Of a DNA stretch of 64,000 bases, positions 1 through 13,500 are shown in pieces (the stretch's first letter is position 1; every line of letters begins with the position of its first letter). The position numbers were made by a program, and so were the translations under genes. Location of the stretch: assembly GCA_949316495.1 (NCBI GenBank), contig OX439004.1, forward strand, positions 46,114,447-46,178,446. Reading direction: 5' to 3'. The notes below the pieces were generated by a model that did no database searches, was not told where the DNA came from, and saw nothing but the letters and a program-made list of their open reading frames with translations. The DNA is from Amphiduros pacificus (taxonomy: Eukaryota > Annelida > Polychaeta > Phyllodocida > Hesionidae).

Positions 1-2495
1 TGGAAAATCAGGAGTTGAGGTTTGTTAATGTTAATTTTATAACAGTATCTTAACCATACAAGCTATAGTTACAATTTTTTAAATGAATATTAATATGTTA
101 AATTTATGTTGAAATAAGTTAGAGTCATTTTGATTTGATGTGCATTTTATATGCTTCAGTGATTTCCATATATGGGACAGACAATCCCATATATGGACAA
201 TCAAATATATTGACAAAATATCAGCCCCAACTCAGACACCCTGAGGTCTCAAGGCCATGTAGTAAACACAGGCCTTAGAGCTATGCTGATCACTGCTTTA
301 TAATGTGCGTGAACATAGTCTAGAAACGGCTGCAGAATGCTTCATAAATGATCATTTCAGGTAATTAATTTAATCTATTTGTTTTCATGTCATGAAAGCA
401 GACTTCAGTATATTCTCATTGGCTGATAATATTGGTCATGTTATTCAAAATAGCAGCCTTCATTGACAAACTCTATGTTAGCTGATAGGTTTTACTTTCA
501 AATTCAGAAAAAGAATCTAAGGCTTTTGGAAAACAGATAGAATGCGTCCCCTAAAATGTTTGAAGTTTTTGGACAGACAAAATGCAGAAGCTGTGCTGAT
601 TATCTCGGCATAGCTAAAAGAGGGTTTTAAAATTTTAAAGATTTAACCATGGCAATTATTCAGTTGCAAAGGCATTCATATAAAAACAGCAACAAAGCAC
701 TAAACATCCAATATGGACATGTGTATAAACAATTGCTGCCCAGAGAATATGACACAATAAATAATAAAACAATAAGGATATAATGTAAATTGCAAGTACT
801 TAATGGACAAGGTCATCAGTGACCTTGGATTATCCAAATTACACAATTTTGAAACATCTAAGAAAAGGGAAATTTCCTTTTCATTGCAAATTAACTTGCT
901 CAATAAACATAAATCAACAGAACAGTTATAATACATGCTGAGAACCTAAAGTACAAAATTCAAACAGTAACTTTGCTGTGACAAATATGTCTTTTAAGGT
1001 CATAACTTAATTTCCTGTTTTATCAGGTTTTCCATTTTAAAGGACAGCACACAGTAGCAGTCCAAATGATCTTGGTCATGATCTGTGATGATTGTTTTAA
1101 TATAGCACTAAATACTAGATATTGAAATGAAGGAACATACATTAAAATAACACAGATCATTGATGTGCAAATCACATGACAAAATTAGATATAATGCTTT
1201 TTATGTTAACCACACATTATTTTATCTCCCTCCCCCTCTCCACCCACCCTGACAACAATTGTTCTTCTTATGGTGGTTGGGTTTGTCACTAGTTTCCTGA
1301 GCCTACAGCCTATATTCTATAGTATTTTGTGTCTGTATTAAAGGTACAAGGCACCAAGATTGGCATTTTGGTTGTATTGTATAACCATTATATTAATATA
1401 TTCAGAAAATAATGCAATACAATACAAATCAAATGAAAATGATACAATATGACCTATCTTATCAAATTCCCAATGTATATTTTTGGACTGTTTAAGGTCT
1501 ATAATCCATAATGAAAAACTGGGACAGACTTATGTTTTTTTTGGCTTAAATGTGTTCAAAGTAATGTTATTTGTTAATTTAGCACAGAAAAAGTAAAATT
1601 AACCAGCTAGTCTTAAATTTTTATTTCGACTCAGTTCTTGCAGCTGGCGACTTATATCAAGTATTTATATTTTCTTTATTTAATGCCATCCAAAGAATAA
1701 TCAAGCTTTTTTGGGACATTTTAGATATAATCATGGCATAAAATATGAATTATCACTAAAAGAGTTGGGTATTTAAAAATCTCATGCAAACGAGTTTGCC
1801 CGCCATGTGTGCTGTATGGGAAATACCCCCCACTGGCGTCATTAGCCTCACTCTCATCCTGGAATCCCCCAGAGCCGAAGGCAGTTACGTAAATATACGA
1901 GATCACAAAAAGTTCTCTCCAGATGCTTCAAACTGATTGTGGATTATAGACCTTTAGTGATGGTATTCATCAACTTTTTGAAGATACAATACTTGTGGCT
2001 AAACCAATTAAAAGAAAGAGCACACAAGTGTTTAAGAAAACAGGAGTGTAAATTATAATTGTAAATACATCAATGCTTGTTTTTGTTGACCAAAACCTCT
2101 TGTATTTCATTTTTTTTCTTGCTGTTTTGAACACCAAGAGATAATACCAAAAAATCAGATCCCCAAGATACCATATATTATTGATCTGCCACAAAATCAT
2201 GATTTTATCCATACTTATCAAACAATCCCTTCATTATATCCTTAAAATAAAATAACCATGAAGCATACAGACTGTGGGTTCTCCGCCATTAGCCTTTTTC
2301 AACTGAGGAACAATAAAGCCAATAACAATCTGGTGAGAAAAGAAAATACGAAGAGAGGGGTGAAAAACCTTCACTGAATATGAATCAGCATTTCAGATAT
2401 GATGAATATGAAGAAATATAAAACATGAAAAGAGGATGTTTATAAATACTTTAACTTTTCTCAAATGTACCAATATAATGGTGGCTGCCAATCAG
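1..2495. other. Intergenic DNA beyond the MED1 3' end; no gene seen
   Basis: AT-rich sequence with only short chance reading frames. It holds a GCTATGCTGATCA-family repeat copy near 255-500, described separately. A somewhat GC-richer patch at about 1790-1890 is open on the minus strand for some 60 codons, but I found no homology I recognise and no convincing pair of splice sites, so I do not call it an exon. Confidence 0.6.
255..500 (+). repeat. GCTATGCTGATCA-family MITE-like repeat, copy 1
   Basis: The stretch contains 'gagctatgctgatcactgc', then 'gcttcataaatgatcattt', and ends in 'catgttattcaaaatagca'. The same ordered blocks recur at about 14918-15165 and 21636-21880 and, reversed, at about 44640-45115 and 49503-49930. 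No coding capacity is seen. It is probably a non-autonomous DNA element, but ends and target duplication are not clear in this copy. Confidence 0.6.
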
Positions 2496-2499
2496 AAAT

Positions 2500-4408
2500 A
2501 CCGTATTTACTCGTGTATAAGTCGACTCGTGTATAAGTCGACCCCCCAAAATTGAGGTTATTTTTCTTGAAAAAAACCAATTTCCGAATATAAGTCGAGT
2601 TGGTTTTTCTTGAGATATCGGCTCTGCTACCATTCAAGCTTCAGCTGAAACTTGGCGGTCATTTTAAAAGTGAAACTTAAATATGCTTACGATATAAGAT
2701 CTTAGCAGTCTTATACACGAGTAAATACGGTAAAACGTAAATACGATCTTCATATTTTCGAAATAACGAATATCAGTCGCAACAGATTGATTTTAATTGC
2801 GTTTTAAATGATAAAGAAAGGTATTTACCCAATATTACTGGTCTATTATTCGAAACGCTTTGTTTTGACTTTGTTCTCACTGATTCCAATTATCAGCGTT
2901 CACAGTTTTGCAATACGTCTTTGTTTCCACTGCTTTGAGTCGTGTCTTCCCGCTTGGAAAGAAATGCTTTCACACGTGGATCGATTTTAATTGCGTTTTA
3001 AATGGATTGATGGTTTTGTTCTGTTCTCGAACAATTTGTGACATCAAAGGCAGAATTGAATTGTGCGATATATTTAAATAATAATTTTAATAGACATAGA
3101 AGTAAAAGTAAAACGTAAATACGATGTCCGTGACGTAGCGGATCGATTGGCCACGTGACTCACAAGTCATGTGATCATTGACTTTGCAGATTTGCAGGAG
3201 AATTGCGTTTGATATGATAAATAAAAGCATATACACAATATAAACACAAAATACGCTTTGCAGGTCAAGAACAGAACAAAACCATCCATCATTGCGCAAT
3301 ATATTAATATTTCAATACCAGATAACAATCTTTTTCGCGCCAAAAACAAGAGCCTCTCCTACCTTTCAAAATGGCGATCCTGAGAAATTGACAGAAATGC
3401 TTCACACGTGGATCGATTTTAATTGCGTCTTAAATGATATATGAAGGTATATTGGGTAAATACCTTTATATATCATTTAAAACATATTATTTCGAAATGC
3501 TTTGTTTTGACTTTGTTCTCACTGATTCCAATTATCAGCGTTCACAGTTTTGCATTTCGTCTTTGTTTCCACTGCTTTGAGTCGTGTCTTCCCTGTTGAC
3601 AGAAATGCTTTCACACGTGGATCGATTTTAATTGCGTTTTAAATGATAAATAAAGGTATATACATAATATTATCACAAATTACGTTTTGCAGATCGAGAA
3701 CAGAACAAAACCATCCATTATTGCGCAATATATTAACAATCGTTTTCGCGCTAAAAACAAGAGCCTCTTCCCGTCACTTCCGCCTTTCAAAATTGCGACC
3801 ACGTGTTGCGTTGAGTCGTGTCTTCCCTTGTTGACAGAAATGCTTTCACACGTGGATCGATTTTAATTGCGTTTTAAATGATAAATTAACATTAACACAA
3901 AATATGCCTTGCAGGTCAAGAACAGAACAAAACCATTCATCCATTTAAATGAATTACGCAATACGAGGTCGTCATTTTAAAAAGCGGGAGTGACGGGGAC
4001 AAGCTCTTATTTTTGACGCGAAAACAAATGGAGTGTATCAACTCGCATTGAAAAATTTAATATATTGCGCAACGATGGATCCCTGGCTTCTCTTCGTGTT
4101 GCCGCACATCAAATTTACCGTGTTCCGCACATCGAAAACGTAACACGATGTACGTGACGTCCTTGATAATTGGAATCAGTGAGAACAAAGTCAAAACAAA
4201 GTGTTTCGAAATAATATTGGGTAAATACCTTATGTCCGATATTCGTTATTTCGAAAATAAGAATGTTCGTAATGAAAACTCATAGTGTCGTAATTTTTTG
4301 GCGTAAATCCTCGTCCACAGGTTGCTCTCGTGTATAAGTCGACCCCCTAAACATTAACTAAGAGTTTTTGGAAAAAAACCTCGACTTATACTCGAGTAAA
4401 TACGGTAA
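2500..4408. mobile_element. Non-autonomous inverted-repeat element, TIR-1 family, longest copy
   Basis: It begins 'taccgtatttactcgtgtat' and ends with the inverse ('ctcgagtaaatacggta'), so it has terminal inverted repeats of about 16-25 bp. Just inside the left end 'ctcgtgtataagtcga' is tandemly doubled. Just inside the right end is a 'tcgtgtataagtcgacccc' block. The interior has no transposase-like frame. It is a patchwork of blocks, for example 'cacgtggatcgattttaatt' and 'gaacagaacaaaaccat', repeated several times in both orientations. I could not define a target duplication. Related copies lie at 28312-28990, 33622-35042 and 45229-46515. I cannot assign it to a named superfamily. Confidence 0.75.
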
Positions 4409-6618
4409 GTTATAAATTGCAAGTTACAAGTTACAGAAAAAAAATGGGAATTAGTCAAAGAATATCTATATCAGAATCATTGTTTGTCACAATCACAGTA
4501 TATATCTTAAGTGTAATTGTGGGTTAACATCTTGTTTATTCACGAATGAATTTTTTGTGCACCTTTGATAAGTTATTTTCAACTTACAAGATGACAACTA
4601 GCAGATAAAAGGTCATTCTTACAGGTACATTCTCCACATTGTGAAGACATTAATTCATCTATGGCAGCAAGTATGCAAAAACATGAGGCTCATAAAATGT
4701 TAATTTTTTCATTGTTTTTATCCGCTAATATAATATAACATAACATATTAAGTTACTTTAAGATTTTAATGTGGCAAAGGTTCCTGTAAAGTTTGAAAGC
4801 AATCAGAATATTGGCTAGCTTTGATATTATGATATTGGACCTTAACTGAGAGGTCAACAAGGCCCTGGAAAGGTCAGTGTTAAACTTGTCACAGATGTTG
4901 ATGTGGAGAATGTACCAGGCAACTTTGAAGGCAATCACACATCAGTTTAATTGTGCATACCATTGCATCAAATGTGTAGAACATACACATGAATTTGTTA
5001 CATAAAACTTTCTTTTGGAATTTTCAAAGAAGCTCTACCTTAAGTCCCTTCAGTATGTCTTTGGTTGAATATCAGAAAATTCCAGAACCTGTACTTACTG
5101 CTTGCAACTGGACACCATGCACAAATTGTTTCTATTAAATGCTTTTTGAAATTTGTTTAAACATCAGTAGGATTATGCTTTCATGAAGCTATCATGTACA
5201 TGTGATTTTGATACAATGATTCCGATATATCATATTGAAGGACTGGTGCAATGTACCTTTAATCAAATTAATTGTGAAAATAACAATTAACAATAGATTG
5301 TGATTATGCATGTTTTTACAAAATTGCGTCTGTCTCACAAAAGATCCTGTTATGATAGTTGTCTAAAATACTTAATCTGCTAAACAGTGGAAGTCGATCC
5401 TCAACCTCCATCTGCCTCCATTGCCCAAATTCTTGGCCATCACCAGACGCCAATCATGAATATTCATGTATTGTAGAGGTACATCATCAGACATTTCAAA
5501 TTTAATTATGCCTATTAATTGCACTTGTTTTTCTTGCCTTTGACCAGGCCAGAATTAACCCATCAAGCCTCACTGAATGAGGAATGTTTTTTTCTCAGTT
5601 TCTTAAATTGCTTTGTCTAATTCCAAGATGCAAGTGAAGATATATGCACAAAATGGTACAGGTTTGCCTGATGATGTCCATTGGGAGATGAACCTTTTTG
5701 CATGTTTATTGATAAGCTGGTTTTTTCATATTCCTTGTGAAAACAATCAGAAGGCTTTGGAGACGGATGCAGAGAATCAACTACCTTTGTTAAGCAGAGT
5801 ATAAAATAACAGACAAATAAAACTCAAACCTTGACTGAATTTGTCACAATCTCAACTGAGAATGTCACAATTACAAATATCACATAGGTAAACATCTTAT
5901 TCAACAGAAGTGGGAAAGGCCATACACTCCAGGGTGGCATATGATATGATACAATGAAGTAAATAGGGTCTTGGTTATACACATCAAGTATTTGCTGCTA
6001 TTGAGGCTGTATTATAAAGCTATGATTTACATGAAACGAAACAGAGACTCAGAAAACAATATGTAACTAATTCACCAGAACTGCAAGACATCCCTGTGAA
6101 ATATTATTTTGATTTTCAGAATCATACCATTTACTCTGTTAATACATGAATGCCAAAAAACAACATGGATTTCAATAGACCATGTGCCCTTGTATGATAT
6201 ATTAAGCTAAACTGCATGAGTGAAATCAGTTTCAAATTTGTATGCATTACCAATAAAAAAAATCAAATATGGGCCAGGGACCTGATAGCTTTGGTGACAA
6301 GTTCAAATGCCATCTGTTGAAAGAATTCCAATATGCCTGGAAAATCCAAATTCATTTATCGAGAAAACAATTATCATGATAATGAGAGTAAATGAGTTTT
6401 TTTACTTGTCTTAAATTGTAGCAGATAATTTGGCCTTATAATTTGGCATCTTCCAGTAATGCACCTGTGATTGATGACCCAAAATGATAGAATTTGAGTG
6501 ACTTTGCATTACTAGGAAGGTATGAGGCATGTAGGAAAAAGCTTTGATGCACAGGGAAATTGCTGGGAAGCCGAAATGAGGAGGCCCACCCAGGTTTTGT
6601 AACATGCAAAAGACATGT

Positions 6619-6705
6619 CTAGAGGTCAGCAACAATGTATATAAAACCTAGAGGTCAGCAACAATGTATGTAAAACCTAGAGGTCAGCAACAATGTGCGT
6701 AAAGG
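6619..6705 (+). repeat. Three-copy 29-bp tandem repeat
   Basis: The unit starts 'ctagaggtcagcaacaatgt' and repeats three times with one or two changes per unit. Non-coding. Confidence 0.85.
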
Positions 6706-7092
6706 TTGGGAGATACAGATCAAACAAAATTGTTGACAGGCAGAAACAGACATGCAGACAGACTAGTTTATTCACCTTATTAGAAGAACTATGTTTCAGC
6801 AAAACTGATCAGCAAAGCTAAAATTACCTACTTTATATGATGTAGTTACCTTCATAATACAGAGGTTGAACTGCAAGTGCTTTTCTTCATTGTATGAACA
6901 AGAATAGGCCAAATATCATCATGACAAGCCCAATAATGTTGAAGAAACAAAAAGGATCAATTGTCTGTTTTCAATTAAGGACAGTTCTAACTAATGACCA
7001 CAAGGAATTACAAACGGTAGAAAAATGATCACTGCGAGGCCATCCCTTAAATGGGTCAGACTCCAGGGCTTTTTTTCTCATGAAGTGCACTC

Positions 7093-7123
<31 letters not shown>
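7093..7123 (+). repeat. T10-G21 homopolymer junction
   Basis: Ten T are followed directly by 21 G on the plus strand. Long G runs are rare in such an AT-rich region. The exact length is likely to vary between alleles and may include assembly error. Confidence 0.8.
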
Positions 7124-7124
<1 letters not shown>

Positions 7125-8368
7125 GGAAATGGGGTCAAAAGAAGAGCATACCAACTGAGTTGGTAAATTATTACAAATGGAGGGTGCTTCTACAGGGCGA
7201 GACCATTTGGGATTATACTTGACTGGTACATTCCGTAGCAGAAATAAAGTAGCAATTACGATTAAAACATAGCACCATAATACCAGACATGGTTAACTTA
7301 CACAGAAATACTTTAAATTAACAGTGAATTTGTACATTGTATTTGAACACTTTTGATTATTGCAAGAAATTATATAATTTCAACAAGTGATTTGACAATT
7401 TACGCTCATCAAGTTGGATATTGATAGACTCTGCATCATGATGGTCATACATGTTATTACCAATAATTAAAAGTAAATCAATTCAAGGCTGGAATGATGG
7501 ATAAAATAATACAGGCTTTAGCTATTCATAATTATGTAAGCACCATTAATTTGACATTATCACTGTGGTGTATTAGGTCACTCTTTAAATTCAGCTGTTT
7601 GTTTGGTCATATTCTAGACTCAAGGTCGCCATTCTCTGCCAGCTCTATCATGTATAGGCTATTATACAGAGTGAAGAATAATTTACAAATCCTTTTTCAA
7701 TAAGCAATATTTAGATACAATATCATGCATGTTAAGTACAGCATCTCCCGCTCCGCAAAGAGAGAGAACCTCTCAATACATTTCATTGTCAAAACATTTG
7801 ACATATTTTTAGTGAAATATTTCTACCAATATTTTATCATTTTTAACAGTATCTGATAAATCTAAGAGGCAGAACAATAGAGATACTTGATTCTCCATAT
7901 GCATTTTTTGAGCAGTTTTATTTTGTTTTTCTCTAATTGCACACATATACTGCAACTGAGACTGCTGAAGTATCTATTGTTGCAAAGATGAAGGTTGGCT
8001 GCAAATTACAAATCAGCACTACATAAAATCAGCCAGAGACTTTTTTTTAGCAATAATATTTCAAAAAGTAGGCGAAGAGGTTGTGTTGAAACTAAAGTAT
8101 AGTGGCAGCCTGCCAAATAGCCAGTGCAGTTAGGTCCTTATTACTGCCCCACTATAGCACTCGGGATTCTGAGGACACAAAGCTCAGTCATCTGCTGCAC
8201 TGCTTCATCTACCACAAGCAGGAACAAGAGTAAAGCCAGCAAAATGAAATGACAACAGTGTGCATGTATTATTCCACACTTAAGTGCCAAGGATGGGATC
8301 TCACAGTTGCCAAGCAACCAAAGGATCACTCCTCTGATGTACTTTACTATCAACCAAAGGTGGAAAGG

Positions 8369-8501
8369 ATCACTCCCATGATCCTGGAGATCACTCCCAT
8401 GATCGCCATGATCCTGGAGATCACTCCCATGATCCTGGAGATCACTCCCATGATCCTGGAGATCACTCCCATGATCCTGGAGATCACTCCCATGATCCTG
8501 G
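8369..8501 (+). repeat. 21-bp tandem repeat, about six units
   Basis: The unit is atcactcccatgatcctgga plus one g, with one partial unit early in the array (gccatgatcctggag). Because 21 is a multiple of three, both strands stay open through the array, which gives short repetitive frames that are not genes. It sits about 1.1 kb beyond the MED1 stop, so it may lie in the MED1 3' UTR or just past it. Confidence 0.85.
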
Positions 8502-9575
8502 ATCATTACCATTACCCTCTGCTATAATTGGCAATTTGATCTCAACCTTATTGTATGTAGATGTCAATTGGACCACAGATCTGAACTCAATAGAGATACT
8601 GATGTGATGAATTTGCAGGGTACTAGCAATATAACAATTGTGATGTCATCCGTATTTGCTGTTTTTCTTATTTTTGAGCTCAACAATTTCAAGAAACAGT
8701 CAAAGTCAAACTCAAATGAAATGTGGAAAATGTCTCTGTCAAGATTCAAAGTAATCTGAATAAATAGCTAGGTTTAATATCACATTGATGGGACACATTT
8801 TAAAGCCCTACAATGTTGTTGGATTGAGGAGCGAAAAGGCTGGCATGAAAAAATAAGCTATTCATAGACAGTTACCTGGCAACCAAAAAGATCAAAGGAG
8901 TTTTAAAATGTCAGTTGCAACAATAACAGGTGGCAAGAACTTTCTCCCAACATACAGCAATATGAGATGCACATGTAAATCTAACTTTAAAATATCATGT
9001 CTTGTCAAAGTAAGTGACTCCCATTTGTTTGCAAATAACAGGACATGCAGGAAAAGAATGGAAGAACAGGAGTTCTGTGGTAATTTGTGCAGAATAATCT
9101 ATTAAATACAAGATCAAAGCACTTGCAATCCAACCAGCAAGTCAAAGTTAACTTTTTTCTCTTACTGCCTGATGGAAAATAATTTGTACATGACAAGACA
9201 AATGTTTTTTCATATGACAAAACTTGCTCCTATTTTAAGTAATTACGCTTATACTCCTCTGATGAAAATAGAAGATAAATTCAGAAATGCTTAACTTGAA
9301 TTATTTGTGTACAATTACAAAACATTTTTTTCTTTGTATTCTATTTCTTTGTACCTAACATGAATCTTTTATCCTAAACATCAAGAAACTTCTGAGCAAA
9401 CATTTCATAAATAATCATAAAAGTCCAAATTAAGAAATTGTAACCAAATATCTTATCCCTCTATTTCCAAACAAAAGCTTTTTTCCATGGAGCCATTACT
9501 ATTTTGAAAGAATTCTTTTAAAATGATTTAGCCTTTATAAGATAGAGTAATATGACAATGATTACATTTTCTGTG
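8502..9575 (-). other. Likely MED1 3' UTR and flank
   Basis: Immediately beyond the MED1 stop codon and free of coding signal. On the minus strand I see no clear AATAAA close to the stop. One weak ATTAAA on that strand (plus-strand tttaat near 8773) is a possible cleavage signal. The extent of the UTR is therefore unknown. Confidence 0.4.
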
Positions 9576-12500
9576 TTACAACATAAGTGCAGCATCCATG
9601 AGGTCATCATCGATTTCGACAGGGGAGTGATGTTGTACTGCCACAGGACTATTGTGTTGCACCATGGGAGATTTGGCAGCCGGTGACATAGGCACGGCAG
9701 GAGACACTTTGGGCTTCCTTGGTGATGGTGATCGTGGTGACTTGGACAAAATGACGGATGCTGGTGATTTATTTATAGGTGTGTCTGAGGATGAAATGAC
9801 TGGTGCTGGCGATTTGGCATTTGATACAGGTTTCTCTGTCCTTGACCCTGGTGACCTTATGGGTCGTGGGGTGCCTGGGCAATCTATTACTAGTCCATCC
9901 TCGGGACTACTGACGTCACTTCGAGGCGATAAAACAGGCTTTGACCTACTATCTGTCCTTACCTCACCGTCAGCATTTGACCTGTTACTTTTAGGCATGG
10001 ATGCCCTGTACATGTCATCTTCATGCCTGACAGAATTCTCCTTGTCTTCTGAATTTGTCATGGACATGTTTGAGTGTCTACTGTCTGCACGTGTGGGTGT
10101 AGATGGGAATAGAGGGACGCTGGCGTCACCATTGTTGGTTCTACAGTTATGTGTGGTGGAGGACGAGGTTTCTGATGAGCCTCCACCACTATTACTCACT
10201 GTCATCCCCTGGCTGCCCCCCACACCACTGCTATCATTGCTCATCTTGCTGGTTGACGACGACGACACTGATGATGGCACAGTTACAATATCTTTACAGT
10301 TTGTGTTGTCATCGCACCGCACAGTTCTACTCTCTGACTTACTTATGGCAGTATTTACGTTAACGTCTGTAGCACGAGATGAATCTGTTGGCTTAGTGGT
10401 TACACCATTTGCCCGAGATTTGTCAACAAATCCGGATGGCTCTTGTGATAAAGTATCATTTCTGTGGCTGTCTGTGTTACCCTTTGAGCCTTGTTTTCTC
10501 TCTAGAGAAGAGTCCTTTCCTGATGTGGCACCACTGCTGCTGTCACCAATGTTTGTAACTGCATCCAGAAAGTGCCTGGACTGTAGCCGCTCAGAAATGT
10601 CGTCAACTTTTGCTTTCTGGGGCCGATCTGACGAGTTCTTCGACCCCTCCTTGGCGTTTCCCGAACTACCCGCGGAAGAATTAGAAGACAACATTGTTGA
10701 GCTACAATTTGTGACATGAGACGAAGAGTCGGATGTTTCTTTTCTTGATTCTAATTTCTCCGGCCGATTACTTCCCCCACCTCCGGAGTCAGGTGGGCCG
10801 TGACCGCTTGTACTTGTGGAGTTACTCAATTTGGTTCGACTGAGACCGTCTCCTCCACTAGAGGACCTCATCACCAACACAGCATCTTTTGAGTTACTGC
10901 TGGTCTTCACACTGTCCCCAGTTGTGTTGCTCGAGCTTTTATTCAAAGGGGTGTTATGTGAAACACCCAATTTGCTTGTACTTATGTTTATTGGGGTTCC
11001 ACTTTTGTTACTAAAACTTTGGCTAAGTTTTGGAATAGGCGCTGTTGGTGTTCCCGTTTTAGGCTCAGGCCGTTTTGTGGAATCTATTGTCAAACTGGAA
11101 GGCCTCATACTTTTACTAGACTTATAGGCACCAATCTCTTTAGTGGGTGTACTAGACTTTATTCCTTCCCGAATGATAGCTTTGCGAATTGCTTCCATTT
11201 CATTCTTGTCAGCTATTGGATCTTTTTTGGGAGGTGGTGTATTTGAGTCTTTGCGATCAAATTTTAAATCTTGTCCATCTCGCTTGAATGCAGAACTTAT
11301 TGAGCTTCCTGTCTGTTGCTGCTTAAGCTTATCAATGACAGCAGACAGAGAACTCTTTCTGGCTTTCTGTAATGGTTTTTTGCTTAGATCACTGCTTAAT
11401 TTATTGGAGGATTTGGATGAGGCGGACTGCACAGTGATTGTGGTGCCACTGTTTGGCATGACAACTGGTTTTAACTTTATGGTTGGGGTTTTGGTGAGTT
11501 TGGAATCCAGTTTACTGTAGCTGAGGGCAGATCCTTGGGGGTCAGACTTAGACCTATTAAAGTTACGTATACTGGAAGACTTATTGGATTTACTGGATGA
11601 TTGGAAGGATGAGGATAATTTGTCTGATTTAAATGACGAAGATTTTAAGCCAGAACTGGATGAGGATAAAGATTTAGTGGATGGTTTGTTGATCGGTGAA
11701 CTTCCTGAGGATGATGAAGAAGAGGATCCTTTCTGAATCTGCATTTTGACACCACTGGTTGTGATTTTGATGGTTGTGGGGCCATATCGTTCAACACTTG
11801 AAGATGTTCTGTCACTATAATCGCTCTCATTAACAGTGCGTCTTTTCTTGGCACCCTTGTCTTTCTTACTATCTTCTCTTCTCCTCTTACTACTACTAGA
11901 CTCACTGTCATGCTTATATCTACTCCGTTTCTTTTCCCTCCCATCTTCGCGGATCTTTTTAATTTTTAATGAGGGTGAACTTGGTTTTGTTCCATCCAGA
12001 GCCAGTAAAGGGCGTGGAGTGGGCATCTCCGAGTCTGATGTTAAATCATACACCTTTTCCTTGTATGATTTTGATGAGTCCTTGTTTGACTTAGATGAGT
12101 CTCTGCTGGATTTATCTAACCCAGTCTGTGGAGAACTGGATGATTGAGAAGATGATTCTTTGCTTAATTTGGCAGTCAGATCTTTTGTATTTACTTTTAA
12201 TTTAATTTTTTCCCTTTCTGGAGGTTTTGACTCTTCTTCCTTTTCTCTAGTCCTCTCTTTCATAACTTTTTCTTTCACTTTTTCTTCAGACTTGGATTCT
12301 GATGAAGATGATTTGCCATCTATCCGATCCATGGTATGCTTCTCCAATTTGACAAGACTGACTTCTTGACTATCATAACTCTTTTCGCTATTTTTATTCC
12401 TGTCTGATGAAGAGATAAGTTTTGTGCTAGAGTACGGTGGTGGGTCAGGGTCAGGTTTAAAATCAAAAACATTAGTATCCATTGGTGTTTTTGTACCCTG

Positions 12501-13500
12501 ATTCATGTTGGTCATGCCCCCTGCAGCACTGAGACCACTCCCTCCCCCACCCCCAGAGGTCACAGGCAGTGTTTGTCCACCACCAAAGTCTTTGGTTTCT
12601 GTGCGCCCTCCATTATCTAAAAGTTCTGCCAAACTTGAAGCTTTACTTATACGCCTTGCATCCTCCACCTTTCCAACCATATCCTCTTTTGCTCTTCTAG
12701 CTTCATATTCTGTCATTTCGGATTGGTGGGGACCTGTCAAGTTTTTTGACCCCTGCTTTATAATACTATCCAAACTTGATTCAAGTCTGGTCACGTGTGA
12801 CTCTGGAATGTTGTAATGGTCATCACTCAATAGGCCTGTCAGTGAAGAATTAGATGGGGAGATACCTCGTGAGCCATGCTTAGGGCTTGCCTTAATATCC
12901 AAGGCATTATGGCCGCAATTGTCCACATCAATGCTATTTGACATATCTCGGGACAACAAATCTTCTTCGCTTGGCTTCCGTTTGGGGCTTTTACCCATGG
13001 AGCCAGGACTCTTCTGGTCATTCATGCTGCGCCTCTTGCGCACTTTACGCTGCTTTGAGATAGACGTCATCTGAGGCTGATCTCCTAATAACGCTGATAA
13101 CATAGATGTAGGCTCAGAGTCTGGGCTGGGTCCACCTTGGTCCAGCAAGCTCGCCAGTAATGGATTGTTTGAGATCTTATCAACTTTGTTTGTTGAGGGT
13201 GATGTTTGTGTGTCCATTGCCCCTGGCGAAGACTGCACAGGTTCAACAAAGTTATTCTTTACACTTTCCACAACCTCATGTAACAATTCATGTGATGACA
13301 AGGCACCCCCTTGTGATCCAAATCGACTGTCCCTGTAGCCACTATGGGCGTCGATGAAGGCCAGCCTGCGCTCACTGCCAACCTGGGACAGTGTAGGAGT
13401 CAAGGGAACAGGCTCTGGTGAAGGCGTTAACATGGCAAGGTCAAGGTCACCAGTGGCTTTCCGTAAGATGGACCTCATTGTCACAGGAAGAGAAAGACAC
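9576..13500 (-). CDS. MED1: MED1 last coding exon (exon 13): receptor boxes, disordered Ser-rich tail and C-terminus
   Basis: This exon encodes residues 503-1810 of Mediator subunit 1, a nuclear protein that links DNA-bound receptors to the Mediator-RNA polymerase II machinery. The acceptor is at 13501-13503 and the exon opens in phase to complete the conserved CLSLPVTMRSILRKA block (human: CMSIPVTMRAIRRKA). Two LxxLL nuclear-receptor boxes follow, LASLL at about residues 618-622 and LSALL at about 637-641; vertebrate MED1 has two at similar places. Then come a basic KQRKVRKRR stretch and about 1100 residues of low-complexity Ser, Lys, Pro and Thr sequence, with RRRED/KKDKGAKKRR basic patches. 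A conserved SSLSAVIDKLKQ motif lies near residue 1220 (human PSLTAVIDKLKH). The protein ends DDDLMDAALML, matching the human DDDLMDVALIGN end. Exon GC content is higher than its surroundings. At 1810 residues it is longer than the human protein (about 1580) because the disordered region is expanded. Confidence 0.97.

Larger units (their letters stand above)
4409..8140. other. Gene-free stretch left of MED1
   Basis: No gene is seen. It contains a 15-nt perfect inverted repeat (ggtacattctccaca at 4624-4638, reverse complement at 4902-4916), a three-unit tandem repeat at 6619-6705, a degenerate repeat with 'cagacatgcagacagac' near 6745-6765, and a G homopolymer at 7103-7123. The 3' UTR of MED1 could reach into the right part of this stretch, but I could not fix a polyadenylation site. 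Confidence 0.55.

Noticed and set aside
1721-1906. A small minus-strand exon in a GC-richer patch
   Set aside because: Protein-like over about 40 residues but no supported splice sites, no homology, and the patch may be repeat-derived.
2808-2990. Frames inside TIR-1 elements as transposase remains
   Set aside because: They are translations of the shuffled non-coding blocks that recur in both orientations. No catalytic motif is visible.
8141-8527. Repetitive frames with DHGSDLQ or TPMILEI units
   Set aside because: Products of a 21-bp tandem repeat, not genes.
9652-10719. A 355-codon open frame on the plus strand
   Set aside because: It is antisense to the low-complexity Ser-rich MED1 exon, which tends to keep the opposite strand open. 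MED1 homology and phase settle the real frame.
10816-12816. Several plus-strand frames of about 100 codons
   Set aside because: Leu/Ser-rich antisense shadows of the MED1 last exon with no homology.
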